A stretch of 64,000 nt of DNA, taken from positions 1-64,000 of the forward strand of contig NZ_JBDIWA010000008.1 in the NCBI RefSeq assembly GCF_039794105.1. The letters are read 5' to 3'. The notes beneath the pieces are model-generated. The model made no database searches and was not told the DNA's origin. It saw only the letters and a program-made list of their open reading frames with translations. Shown here piece after piece: positions 43,648 through 52,457 of this stretch (positions within the stretch are counted from its first letter, which is position 1; each line of letters begins with the position of its first letter). The position numbers and the translations under genes are program-made. The stretch is from Kuenenia sp039794105. Its GTDB lineage: Bacteria > Planctomycetota > Brocadiia > Brocadiales > Brocadiaceae.

Positions 43648-45030
43648 CTAGGTTTTTCTTTCATAAAAGATACTTAATTTTCCTACAAACATATGTTTAA
43701 AATATCGTACGAAAAACATCGCCTCGGCTTGGAAAAAAAATATCGGACGTGATTTATGATTAAAGAAATTTGATAAAAATGTAGAAAATGCATAGGAGAC
43801 TACTGCAGAAATTGCAGCACCAATACTTGAATACAGAGGTATGAATATAATATTGAGTATAATATTTACAACTGCACCAATAAGTGTTCTTTTTAATGAT
43901 AGTAGCATAAGATTTTCTGCTGCATCCCATGCTCTCTGCGTCGCTGCTAAGAACATAAAAAACACTGCCCAAATGTGTATTGCCAAAACCGGTCCAGCAG
44001 ATACATAATTTACTCCAAATAGCATTAAAACTAGTTGTTTTGAGAAAAGTGTTATAGGAATAGCAATTGTAAACGCTAATCCTGCCATAAGATTAAAAAG
44101 TTTTTGCAGCCTCTGATAGTAAAGAGTTTCACTAATCCTCTTTGCTTCAACGATCGAAGGTGTAACCGAGGATACAATCACCGCAGGAACAAAAAACCAA
44201 ACCTCAGAAATACGCGTTGCTGCTGAATAAATTCCTACGGATTCACTCCCGACCATTTCTCTCAGCATAACTTGATCGATTTTCATAAAAAGCCCAACTG
44301 CCAGACCTGCGAGTATCAGTGGCCAACTATCTGTAAGTAACTCTTTCGCGCACCGAAGACTAATTCGCCATTTTTTAAGATAGTATCCATTTAATCGATA
44401 GGCAATGACAAGTCCAATCGTACCTAAAACGATCTCTGCAAGCCCTGCACAGGCAAAGAGAATGAGCGACGACCGGGTCATAATGAGTATAATCTTGACG
44501 AAGGTAATGATTAAAAATGCCGCATTCCTGACATAGACCGTATATTTGGATTTTACCTGAGATTGAAACCAGAAATCTATGGTATCAAATGCTTGGAAAA
44601 TTGCTCCAATTGCAGTAATCCCTACCAACCAGCAGGTTACGCTGTCGCTGGAGCGTAATAACAAAATCGCTCCAATGGATACTATTAAGGTTATAATTCC
44701 CCCAGCAAATTTCAGGAAGAAAGCCGTACCCAAGATCTCATCTTTGGATGTGGGATCACGAACTATGTTGCGCACAACGATGCCATCTAATCCCAAATTG
44801 GATAGAGCAGAAAACATGGCGACAAATACGATGGCATAATTGTAGACGCCAAACTGTTCAGGACCCATATAACGGGCAATCCACACGCCTACAAACAGCC
44901 CAACACCCATACGGAGGATACGGTCCGCAAAGAGCCATCCTGTGTTTGCCAGGATATTTTGCAGGTTACTACGCCCTTCTAACCGAACGCGGATAAACGA
45001 AGGGAGAAGTTTAGTTAAGGTATAATTCAT
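43648..45030 (-). CDS. Wzx-type oligosaccharide flippase
   Basis: I chose ATG 45030 (460 residues); a TTG at 45150 would add 40 residues. The MATE/MOP-superfamily protein has about 12-14 hydrophobic helices and the N-terminal pattern NTGWLFADRILRMGVGLFVGVWIARYMGPEQFG, typical of polysaccharide exporters. It would move the lipid-linked repeat unit built by this locus across the membrane. It is the first gene after the promoter at 45.4 kb. Confidence 0.9.
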   Translation of the reverse strand: MNYTLTKLLPSFIRVRLEGRSNLQNILANTGWLFADRILRMGVGLFVGVWIARYMGPEQFGVYNYAIVFVAMFSALSNLGLDGIVVRNIVRDPTSKDEILGTAFFLKFAGGIITLIVSIGAILLLRSSDSVTCWLVGITAIGAIFQAFDTIDFWFQSQVKSKYTVYVRNAAFLIITFVKIILIMTRSSLILFACAGLAEIVLGTIGLVIAYRLNGYYLKKWRISLRCAKELLTDSWPLILAGLAVGLFMKIDQVMLREMVGSESVGIYSAATRISEVWFFVPAVIVSSVTPSIVEAKRISETLYYQRLQKLFNLMAGLAFTIAIPITLFSKQLVLMLFGVNYVSAGPVLAIHIWAVFFMFLAATQRAWDAAENLMLLSLKRTLIGAVVNIILNIIFIPLYSSIGAAISAVVSYAFSTFLSNFFNHKSRPIFFFQAEAMFFVRYFKHMFVGKLSIFYERKT

Positions 45031-45161
45031 TTCTTGCTTTGGAAGCGTCTGGTTTTTGAAGGTTGAGGTTGAGGTTTTTTCTAAAGAGTAGACATTAAGC
45101 AGTAGGCAGAAAACGGACAAAGAGATTAAAGCAAAGGCGAAACCGTTCAAGCTGATGCAAA

Positions 45162-45430
45162 CGGGTAGTAATCATGGACTAAGTCCCTCTCGGTTACATG
45201 GGTATTATATATGTAACTTACAATATTTAATAACTTATGATCAATTTGTTTGCCGGTGGAATAGGATTACACATCCATATTTGGCGCCACACTCATAAGT
45301 TGTACGACTATAAACAACAAAAGAGAGGATTGTTTGAAATAATAAACGTTTATAATTTCAAACGTTTAGCATAGTAAACATTTATCCAGGGATTGTCAAT
45401 TGGAAAATTCGTTAAATAGTTGCGGTCGGA
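45162..45430 (-). promoter_or_regulatory. Promoter-operator-leader of the glycan operon, repeat copy 1
   Basis: Read on the minus strand, TTGACA (45394-45399) and TACTAT (45371-45376) are spaced by 17 bases, a strong sigma70-type promoter. A palindrome at 45332-45363 (one mismatch in 32 bases) begins at the expected start site and looks like an operator. A leader of about 330 bases follows before the flippase. The whole 269-base block recurs at 47412-47680 with about 12 differences. Confidence 0.75.
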
Positions 45431-45472
45431 AGTCGGAGATCAGAAGTCAGATGTCAGAGATCAGAGATCAGA
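45425..45472. repeat. Degenerate GTCAGAGATCAGA tandem words
   Basis: Imperfect repeats of AGAAGTCAG and AGAGATCAG fill this stretch. Similar words recur at about 45842-45890, 47824-47860 and 48305-48345. They look like low-complexity dispersed repeats bordering the four-helix-bundle gene. Confidence 0.6.
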
Positions 45473-45834
45473 AACGGCTTTGGATTATTAATCATACTCC
45501 CGAGCATTTTTCCAACTTCTAAGCAAACAGACGTCAGCTCCTTATGATGTTTGTCCGTAATGTAGTTGCTGTCTCGTACAAAGTCTAACCATGTATCTGT
45601 TTCACTGTTTTCTCCATCACAGTCTGTAAGTTTGCTTACAAAATGTGCAGGATAACGCCTTTTTGCCCAAGCTTCCCTCAGGTTGGCGCAGACTGATCTT
45701 GATGATCGGCGTATTTGATCTGTAAGAGCAAAACGCTCTTCACAGGGGAATTCTTTCGAAAGTTCAAACAGTTCCATAGCAAGTGCATAAGCTTTCTGAT
45801 ACACCCGCAAATCCTTAGCTGATTCAATTTTCAT
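45454..45834 (-). CDS. Four-helix-bundle (S23-type) protein
   Basis: The 126-residue protein starts at ATG 45834 with KDLRVYQKAYALAMELF, followed by LTDQIRRSSRSVCANLREAWAKR, the signature of the S23/four-helix-bundle family originally found in 23S rRNA intervening sequences and now in many free-standing copies. Its function is unknown. The last codons run into a TCTGATCTCTGA-type tandem stretch, so the C-terminus may be altered. A C-terminal relic of a related gene lies at 47.7 kb. Confidence 0.88.
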   Translation of the reverse strand: MKIESAKDLRVYQKAYALAMELFELSKEFPCEERFALTDQIRRSSRSVCANLREAWAKRRYPAHFVSKLTDCDGENSETDTWLDFVRDSNYITDKHHKELTSVCLEVGKMLGSMINNPKPFLISDL

Positions 45835-46134
45835 ATTATCCAGAGGGCGGAGGTCGAAAGTCAAAAGTCAGAGGTCAGAGGTCTGCGGTCGAGTCTTTTT
45901 TTCTAATGAGTTGACCAGTGAATTTAGTTCTTTTCCATATTTCATGGACAAGATATGAGGTAATAGTTCACCGTAAAGGGCGCGGATAACACGGAGAAAA
46001 CAAATACCCGTGGGCGCCTGCATAATTTTCTGTTTTTATCTCCTAAAAACCTCTGCGATTGTTCGACGGAGCTCACGACAAAGTCCCAGCGTTCTCTGCG
46101 GCAAGCTAAATTGTTACGATATGAGTTTTTCATG

Positions 46135-47139
46135 TTAGAGCAATTTTTCAATTTCTTCCATATTCTTTGATATTTTCACCGCTTCTTTTATTGCCTCCAG
46201 CTTTTCTATTACTACTATTTTATTGATACGTTCCTGAAGCCTTAAACCTTCAACGCCATACTTTAGCTCCAAACCAATCTCTATCGCTTCTTTTAGGCCT
46301 TCTATCCGGCCTTCTACTCTACCTTCTACCCTACCTTCTACTTTACCTTCCGCCCTACCAGCCATTTTGCCTTTTTCTATTAATTTAGCCGCTATTGTCA
46401 TACTTAATTTACCTCCTTCTTCCGATATCTCTTTTAGGGTTTCTATTACCCGTTCTTCCTCTATATCCGACGCATAGTACAAATACCTGATCACACTTTC
46501 CAGAAATTTTAACCCTTCATCCTCTTCAAAATATTTCCGCCCTATTTCAAAGAATCCCTTTAGCTTGGCGTCAAGAACTCTATCACTATATATGTTCCTC
46601 ATTAATAACATGGTTATTTGAAGGGATACCCTTCTAAATGCCCTGTCCTTTATTTCCTCATTACTGTAGCAACTCAGGTCCGTCAGCAGATATTCAAATT
46701 CCGGTATAAACCTGTGGAATACCTCGTCTATCCCTTCAAAATAGTCTCTGAACCTTCTGACTTTCCACGCATCTTTGCCATGATACAATATCACCGGAAT
46801 TACCGGTATTAGCCTTTGCGCCTGCTTGCTATTTGCTTCCCATATCTTTAAAAGGTATTTCATCAACTGTAGATATGGACATGCTACGGCATAACTCTTA
46901 TGCTCGAATAAAAGGGTTATCCGGAGTTCTTTGTCTTTACAGAAACAGGTATATACAATGTCTGAAAAATGTTCTTTGAGTTCTTCGTCGATATATGAGT
47001 TATTATCCTGTGTTAAAGTGGATAAATCCAGCTTTTTCAAAATTTCAGGGGGAAATGTTCCCTGGAGAAAATCAATTACATTTTTCTTTATGGAAAAGAT
47101 CTCTTTGAAGAATTTGTCGTGTGGATTGATAATTTCCAT
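46135..47139 (-). CDS. Rpn-family recombination-promoting nuclease/putative transposase
   Basis: The 334-residue protein has the Rpn/PD-(D/E)XK start NPHDKFFKEIFSIKKNVIDFL, the central ITLLFEHKSYAV with the likely catalytic E-x-K, and VIPVILYHGKDAW. These proteins promote RecA-independent recombination or act as nucleases. A tandem GRVEGRVEGRIEGL run (residues about 268-285) is coded by repeated DNA and is common in this family. It lies downstream of the second copy of the duplicated promoter block, with a miniature element between. Confidence 0.9.
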   Translation of the reverse strand: MEIINPHDKFFKEIFSIKKNVIDFLQGTFPPEILKKLDLSTLTQDNNSYIDEELKEHFSDIVYTCFCKDKELRITLLFEHKSYAVACPYLQLMKYLLKIWEANSKQAQRLIPVIPVILYHGKDAWKVRRFRDYFEGIDEVFHRFIPEFEYLLTDLSCYSNEEIKDRAFRRVSLQITMLLMRNIYSDRVLDAKLKGFFEIGRKYFEEDEGLKFLESVIRYLYYASDIEEERVIETLKEISEEGGKLSMTIAAKLIEKGKMAGRAEGKVEGRVEGRVEGRIEGLKEAIEIGLELKYGVEGLRLQERINKIVVIEKLEAIKEAVKISKNMEEIEKLL

Positions 47140-47227
47140 TGATGCTCTTTCTGTTTTGATTCGTTAATTGGTTTTAATCTGAGGTCCGAAGTCTGAACAG
47201 TTTAGTCTCCTAGTGGTTAAATGGTTA

Positions 47228-47362
47228 TACCTTACGGGTTCACAAATTGTGATTTCTTAAAGGTTGCAGTTGTAGAGCGAAGAGTCTCTTCGCGTGCTCT
47301 ATATTGGGATTAGCGAAGTGGCACTTCGCTCTACATTTCATATTTTGTGAACCCGTAAGGTA
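47228..47362. mobile_element. 135-bp TA-flanked miniature inverted-repeat element
   Basis: The ends TACCTTACGGGTTCACAAA and their exact reverse complement are flanked by TA (47226-47227 and 47363-47364). Internally a second inverted pair, TGTAGAGCGAAG and CTTCGCTCTACA, forms a hairpin. There is no reading frame. It lies between the duplicated promoter block and the Rpn gene. Its termini differ from those of the element at 30.0 kb. Confidence 0.85.
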
Positions 47363-47411
47363 TAATTGGTTAGCTCGTGTATCGACGTTCAATTAGTTCA
47401 AACTGTTCAAG

Positions 47412-47680
47412 CGGGTAGTATTCATGGACTGCATCCCTCTCAGTTACATGGGTGTTATATATGTAACTTACAATATTTAATGACTTATGATCAATTTGTT
47501 TGCCGGTGGAATAGGATTACACATCCATATTTGGCGCCACACTCACAAGTTGTACGACTATAAACAACAAAGGAGAGGATTGTTTGAAATTATAAACGTT
47601 TATAATTTCAAACGTTTGGCATACTAAACATTTATCCAGGGATTGTCAATTGGAAAATTCGTTAAATAGTTGCGGTCGGA
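47412..47680 (-). promoter_or_regulatory. Duplicated promoter-operator-leader block, repeat copy 2
   Basis: This block is about 95% identical to 45162-45430 over the same 269 bases. TTGACA (47644-47649) and TAGTAT (47621-47626) keep the 17-base spacing. The palindrome at 47582-47613 is perfect here: GTTTGAAATTATAAAC followed by its reverse complement. It faces the Rpn nuclease gene. Confidence 0.75.
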
Positions 47681-47694
47681 GGGCAGCGGGCGGA

Positions 47695-47829
47695 CTTTAG
47701 ACCTCCTGAATCAGAAAAGGACCGGGATTGTTAATCATTTTTCCAGGCATGCTACCTATAAAAGCACACTCGCCTGTTAATTTTTTATGTCGCTCTGCTG
47801 TTAAATATCCGCAACCCATATCTGTAATC
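47695..47829 (-). pseudogene. C-terminal relic of a four-helix-bundle protein
   Basis: On the minus strand the frame reads YLTAERHKKLTGECAFIG, then KMINNPGPFLIQEV and stops. The end KMINNPGPFLI matches SMINNPKPFLI of the intact gene at 45.5 kb. The N-terminal two thirds are missing. It has the same position relative to promoter copy 2 as the intact gene has to copy 1, so both were duplicated together. Confidence 0.7.
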
Positions 47830-48012
47830 AGAGACTAGAAGTCAGAGGTCAGAGCTCAAAGCGGAAGGAGATTTAATCTTTCTTTTGATCTCCAACTTCT
47901 TAAAGAAAAATCTTAAAAGTGCAAGATTGAACTCTGCTAAAAGTAGATAAATCCTTATTATAAATATCTTTAAACTCATTCCAATAACTTTTAATTAGAA
48001 AGGTTACTCATT

Positions 48013-48231
48013 TCAAACAGTAACTTCTCCTAAAAATACTTCTTTTTCTTCAATAGGTTCTAATCTTCCGTGTTTCCGTTCTACCTCCAACCAACCATTA
48101 ATTGCATCTTTTATATTAGCTAATGCCTCATCAATTGTCTTACCTTGACTCATACATCCAACAAGCTCAGGGACATCAACTACATAACCTTTATAATCAG
48201 AATCATAAGTTATTACCACCTTAAACTTCAT
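48013..48231 (-). CDS. HicB-like antitoxin
   Basis: The 72-residue protein matches the HicB partial RNase H-like fold: VVITYDSDYKGYVVDVPELVGCMSQGKTIDEALANIKDAI. A strong AGGAGG site precedes the ATG. HicB proteins neutralise the HicA mRNA interferase, but no HicA gene is visible on either side. It is an orphan or acts on a distant toxin. Confidence 0.85.
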   Translation of the reverse strand: MKFKVVITYDSDYKGYVVDVPELVGCMSQGKTIDEALANIKDAINGWLEVERKHGRLEPIEEKEVFLGEVTV

Positions 48232-48377
48232 ATTGCTTCCTCCTAACTCTTTAAAATTTATAAGCTATATTTTATATAAAAAATCAATGCCACGGCATAT
48301 GTTCAGAAATAGTTCAAAGCTCAAAACTCAAAGCTGAAAGCAAGAAATAACGCAAAGGTTATATAAATTCATTAAGT

Positions 48378-48752
48378 TTATCCACTATAAGTCCCCAGGC
48401 ATAACAGATGATTATCGCAAGAGATAATATATTTGGCTTTTGCAGGCACCGCACATTCCAGGACTTTATTATCTTCGGGATCCTCTTTTATCACGTCGAT
48501 CACAATATTTGGTTCTATAAGTGTAGAGATTAATGCAATCTTTGCCACAGCCTTTTCAACAGTATATTCTCTGCTTTCAAGTCTTTTTATAAATTTCTCC
48601 CGCTTTAAAACACCCTCTAACTCTTCTAATATTTCCTGCGATATGAATAGATGTATTTTCTTTTTCTCTGCTTTTTCAACAATCTTAGCTTCATTACCGT
48701 CCCACAGAAGGGCTGAAATAAGTGTATTCGTATCTAAGACAACTTTTTCCAA
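48378..48752 (-). CDS. PIN-domain toxin, truncated C-terminus
   Basis: The 124-residue PIN-family RNase starts at TTG 48752 with VVLDTNTLISALLWDG (first acidic site), has EILEELEGVLKREKF and the later acidic EDNKVLECA with SCDNHLL. Family members usually continue for some 10-15 residues after the YSG stretch; here a stop follows directly, and adding one base would give YSGINLMNL, so a frameshift is likely. An antitoxin remnant precedes it. Confidence 0.75.
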   Translation of the reverse strand: MEKVVLDTNTLISALLWDGNEAKIVEKAEKKKIHLFISQEILEELEGVLKREKFIKRLESREYTVEKAVAKIALISTLIEPNIVIDVIKEDPEDNKVLECAVPAKAKYIISCDNHLLCLGTYSG

Positions 48753-48770
48753 GATTATCCTGCTACCCCT

Positions 48771-48905
48771 TCTTTCTGTATTTTCTTATCTCCTCAGCCA
48801 CGTCTTCCGGCTTTAACCCTTCTTTTTTTGTCATTTCTATAAATGACTTGGCAACCTCACTAAAAGGTACATCTTTAAGGGTTTTAAATACCCCCTTGAG
48901 ATATC
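48771..48905 (-). pseudogene. Truncated antitoxin remnant
   Basis: The minus-strand frame reads VFKTLKDVPFSEVAKSFIE then MTKKEGLKPEDVAEEIRKYR and stops 18 bases before the PIN toxin gene. The spacing, size and charged helical end fit the antitoxin of a PIN-family toxin pair. A TGA upstream and lack of a start codon or ribosome site suggest the N-terminus has decayed. Confidence 0.5.
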
Positions 48906-49115
48906 AAGAAAACTATTTACATTTTTCAAATACCTGTGGAGTTTAGTGGGGCCATGTCATTTTGAAAGATTTGACCGCAGTTGTCCTTTTTTTGGTGTTT
49001 TGGATGCCTTTCAGAGTACTAACACATGCAAGGACACTGTTTCTTCAATTAATATTTCTGCAACAGCTATATTAGATGTGTCGCATTGGACTTTTCCATG
49101 GTCTATATTTTCACT

Positions 49116-50183
49116 CTATCCATCCAAGAACGATCCACTGAGCAAGAAAGCGTGGGCACAAAGCCCGGCGCCAAAGGCTACCATGACACACCAATCTCCA
49201 GGCGCAATACCTTTATCTAAAATTTTTTGGAGTACAAAGAATGCTGTCGGAGAAGACATATTGCCATACTCTGCCAAAACATTGCGGGTTGCCCGTAGTT
49301 GAACCTCCGAAAGTCCTATTTCATCCCTGACTGCGTTTATCACCTTTTCACCCCCTGGATGAAATGCCCAGTGTTTGATGTCCCCGACCTTTAGTCCGCC
49401 TGGATTTAAAAGGTCCATCACTACCTTTGCGACTGTTTTACCTGCAATTCCCGGTAAGGAAACGGAAAGCTGGTTGTGGAGTTGTCCGCTCTTATATATG
49501 TAGCGTATATGATCACGCGATTTCGGGTCGTAGCGGCTAGCTGAGGCGATGAGCGCTAATCCCTCAGGACGAAGCCAAAGCACAGAGGCTGCCGCACCAT
49601 CTCCAAATAGTGCGTTTGAAATTATTAGGCTCATATCGTCTGCCATCTGAAATGTAGCGCTGCAAATCTCTACCGAAACACTAACTACCACGCCATCACC
49701 TGCTCCAGGTAACATATCCTTACATATCTGTAGGTTTGGAACTGCCCCTCCGCAACCGCTGCCGACAAGGTCATGGGCGCGTATCTGCTCAGAAAATCCA
49801 AGTTTTTCTATGAGATAAGTTGATATGCCCGGACAAATATATCCCGTGCAGGTATTGACCACCAGTCCGGATACATCATCAACAGTCAATCCAACCTGAT
49901 CGAGCGCTTTGATAATTGCCTGTGACGAAAGGTCAACCGCCCATTGTGTGTAGCGGGCAATGCGGCTGTCCGGATGTTCATTGACAAGGCATTCAAGGTT
50001 ATCAACAGCGAGATGACGGTGACGTACACCGGGATGGGTAAATATTTTGTGCATGATTGCCAGACTTTTTGGACTCAATTTATCCGAATAGTGTTTGACG
50101 AGAAATGCCTCAGCCTGTGCCTGATTTATTACATAAGGCGGCGTTGCGGTCGCTATTGAAGCTATGTAGACTTTTTCATTCAT
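49116..50183 (-). CDS. Type III polyketide synthase
   Basis: The 355-residue homodimeric condensing enzyme is of the chalcone/stilbene synthase type. The catalytic triad is visible: Cys144 in VGSGCGGAVPN, His275 in WAFHPGGEK and Asn308 in EYGNMSSPT. FGDGAAASVLW is also typical. The enzyme extends a CoA starter with malonyl-CoA units and cyclises the product; bacterial forms make tetrahydroxynaphthalene, alkylresorcinols or alkylpyrones. No acyl carrier protein or oxidase is adjacent. The next gene upstream is a B12-binding radical SAM enzyme on the same strand, 231 bases away. Confidence 0.93.
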   Translation of the reverse strand: MNEKVYIASIATATPPYVINQAQAEAFLVKHYSDKLSPKSLAIMHKIFTHPGVRHRHLAVDNLECLVNEHPDSRIARYTQWAVDLSSQAIIKALDQVGLTVDDVSGLVVNTCTGYICPGISTYLIEKLGFSEQIRAHDLVGSGCGGAVPNLQICKDMLPGAGDGVVVSVSVEICSATFQMADDMSLIISNALFGDGAAASVLWLRPEGLALIASASRYDPKSRDHIRYIYKSGQLHNQLSVSLPGIAGKTVAKVVMDLLNPGGLKVGDIKHWAFHPGGEKVINAVRDEIGLSEVQLRATRNVLAEYGNMSSPTAFFVLQKILDKGIAPGDWCVMVAFGAGLCAHAFLLSGSFLDG

Positions 50184-50302
50184 GGAGATCGGGGGTAAAT
50201 CTTTTATTATTCGTTATTAAAGTCTTGCAGGAGCAGGTTTTAAACCTTGCCCCTACTGATGTGCGTTTCATACATCCTCTGCTGTTTCAATCGTTCCCGG
50301 TT

Positions 50303-50322
50303 GAACCGAAATGTTTCGGTTC
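50303..50322. terminator. Short perfect hairpin between PKS and radical SAM genes
   Basis: GAACCGAAA and TTTCGGTTC flank a TG loop. No U-tract follows on either strand, so it may be an attenuating hairpin or a protein site rather than a true terminator. Confidence 0.3.
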
Positions 50323-50414
50323 GGGATACACGCCCTGAACCAGCACAGAGGGCATGCTTCGTTAGGTTTTTCTTTGTGACTTTGTGTCTTGGTGGTCTGT
50401 ACTATACTCTATAC

Positions 50415-51845
50415 TCATACATCCATTCCCAATGTCCTGAGTCCACGCCGAATGAAGCGCGTGTGTCTCCAGAGAGGGGATTTAACGCCTAATCTGTATC
50501 CCAAACGATTTATTGCAGGTAAAAACGATAGACCAAGGGTATTTGAGTTGATATAGTTCATGTGGGCAGCCATAGTTTGGCGCATTGTTTCTGTTAACCA
50601 ATTCAGATCGAGGGCGGGAGAGAAGTAAAATACCGGTTCCAGCATTCCATATGGGGAAGTTGCCAAAACTCCTTCTTCCCGCGCCTTTTGTTCAAGTTCC
50701 GTTTCCGGATATACACGTATCCCGATATTGAAAAATGCTACGTCTTCCGGACGTATGCATTGTTCTGCAAAACGCAGTGTTTCTCTGACGGTAACCGCTG
50801 ATTCACCCGGACCGCCAAGCATAAATATCCATAGGCAAGGTAAATGATGGCGTTTGATTACCTGGGCAGCATGGTAAACATCTTTTGCCGTAAAACCTTT
50901 TTGCAATCCATCCAAAACGATATCAGATGCACTTTCAACGGTGATACCGATACCAATGAAACCAGCCAGTTCCATTGCCGTAAGGAGGGTGTCATCTATG
51001 AAAAGCGGGTTCAGTTCCAGGCTCTGGAAACGAGCGCCGGATTGCGATCTGGCAAGTCCTTCACAGATAGTCAATGCGTGATCATAGGGTGAATTAAATA
51101 CATTGTCAACGAACTCTATGTCGTGTAATCCTGCAGTAACAAGGGTTTGGATAGCATCGATTACGGCCTCCGGGTCGCACAAACGATAATCGTGTCCCTC
51201 GATTTTCCGGTACGTACAGTAAATACACTTAAAGTGACATCCAAGTTTCGTTTGAATTGGCACGGTAGATAATCTCGAAAGATAAGCATATACATTAATC
51301 CAGCGATGGAAATTGGGGAACAGACCGCCATTCGAAAAACGGTCGACAGGTCCTGTATTTTTTATAAAGATATCGTCCTCAAGCCATGCGATACCAGACA
51401 GCTTGTCAGGTATTTCACCCAGTGAAAGCGCTGATAATAATTTGGGGAAGACAACTTCCCCGTCTCCCAGTACTGCCCAGTCTGCGCCTGTGTATCGAAG
51501 CAGTTCTTCTGGCATTACAGAGACCGCAGCACCGCCAAGAATAACTGGCGCCGGAGTCTTGCTGCGAATAGTATTCATCAGTGGCTTTAAATCCTTGAAA
51601 AACGACACTGGATTCTGCATATCATTATTGTCTATATTTCGGACGGAAAGACCTATGAAGTCCGGATTTGATGCGTTCAGTTCCAACGCCAGGGTATTCA
51701 GGGAATTTTGCTCAAACATCAAATCCAATACCCTGACCCTGTGGCCCGCCCGTTCTGCAGCCTCAGCGGCCATGCAAGCGCCAACAGGCATAACAGGCAC
51801 CGGGCTGCTATAATGATTTGTTGCAACAATAAGGATGTTCACCAC
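50415..51845 (-). CDS. B12-binding domain radical SAM protein
   Basis: The 476-residue protein has a cobalamin-type N-terminus (VGACMAAEAAERAGHRVRVLDLM, then VILGGAAVSVMPEELL) and a radical SAM core with Cys203/207/210 in KLGCHFKCIYC. FVDNVFNSP, IGIGITVESASD and WIFMLGGPGES complete the barrel. Proteins of this class can methylate or rearrange hydrocarbons, and RefSeq names for related anammox proteins suggest lipid biosynthesis; I recall this and could not check it. Its neighbour is a type III polyketide synthase. Confidence 0.88.
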   Translation of the reverse strand: MVNILIVATNHYSSPVPVMPVGACMAAEAAERAGHRVRVLDLMFEQNSLNTLALELNASNPDFIGLSVRNIDNNDMQNPVSFFKDLKPLMNTIRSKTPAPVILGGAAVSVMPEELLRYTGADWAVLGDGEVVFPKLLSALSLGEIPDKLSGIAWLEDDIFIKNTGPVDRFSNGGLFPNFHRWINVYAYLSRLSTVPIQTKLGCHFKCIYCTYRKIEGHDYRLCDPEAVIDAIQTLVTAGLHDIEFVDNVFNSPYDHALTICEGLARSQSGARFQSLELNPLFIDDTLLTAMELAGFIGIGITVESASDIVLDGLQKGFTAKDVYHAAQVIKRHHLPCLWIFMLGGPGESAVTVRETLRFAEQCIRPEDVAFFNIGIRVYPETELEQKAREEGVLATSPYGMLEPVFYFSPALDLNWLTETMRQTMAAHMNYINSNTLGLSFLPAINRLGYRLGVKSPLWRHTRFIRRGLRTLGMDV

Positions 51846-52457
51846 TTTCCCTCGTTAATTTATGATTCTTAAATCCCTTGTTCCTTATCTGTGTTTTCAG
51901 TGGGACGGCATATTTCTTTTCTATTTCTGGTTGGGCATTATCCCCGCACTCTCCGGCATTTCCTATCTGGCAAAAGCCCGATACAACTTCTTAATAATAA
52001 AGCAAAGGTTTTTGTGGGCATATTTTTGATTGGAATATCAAGCGTAATCGTAAAATTGGCGGGCATGGACTCCAACTGTTGCCATTAAAAATGGATGCAT
52101 CCGTTGTTGCACCTTTTTCTCTTCGCTATCTAAAGCGTTAGGCATACTGCCTTGTTCTTCATGAAAGGCAATATCACAGGAGGTGGCTAAATTAACAGAA
52201 CACTCGCATAATGCCCCTATTCGTGCCAATTCTCAGTGCTGCATACTTTCTTCATTGAGATATGCCCGTTATTTTTCAATAAGCGGCAATTGGTAAATGG
52301 AAGGTACAAAAAAAGCGTTTTTATTTTTTGAAGGCGTGTATTAATAAACTAGCTTAACAATTCGAAATTAAGTGCTGATTATACAAATGCTTATGAATTT
52401 TCATCATTTCAGGGTATTTCACTTGCTATATGACGACTGTTGAAAAAATTCACCCCA
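51846..52457. other. Gene-free region
   Basis: I see no convincing gene here. A 55-codon frame at 51862-52029 (+) codes for two hydrophobic stretches but lacks a ribosome site. The region must hold the promoter for the minus-strand radical SAM gene and the 3' end of rho transcription. Confidence 0.4.

Noticed and set aside
45162..47680. Composite transposon bounded by the two 269-base repeats
   Set aside because: The repeats contain promoter boxes and no transposase ends, and no target duplication is visible at their outer edges; segmental duplication explains them better.
45429..48345. CRISPR array suggested by repeated GTCAGAG words
   Set aside because: Units are short, degenerate and not separated by unique spacers, and no cas genes are present.
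51862..52029. 55-codon hydrophobic frame
   Set aside because: No ribosome site, no family and isolated in a gene-free stretch.
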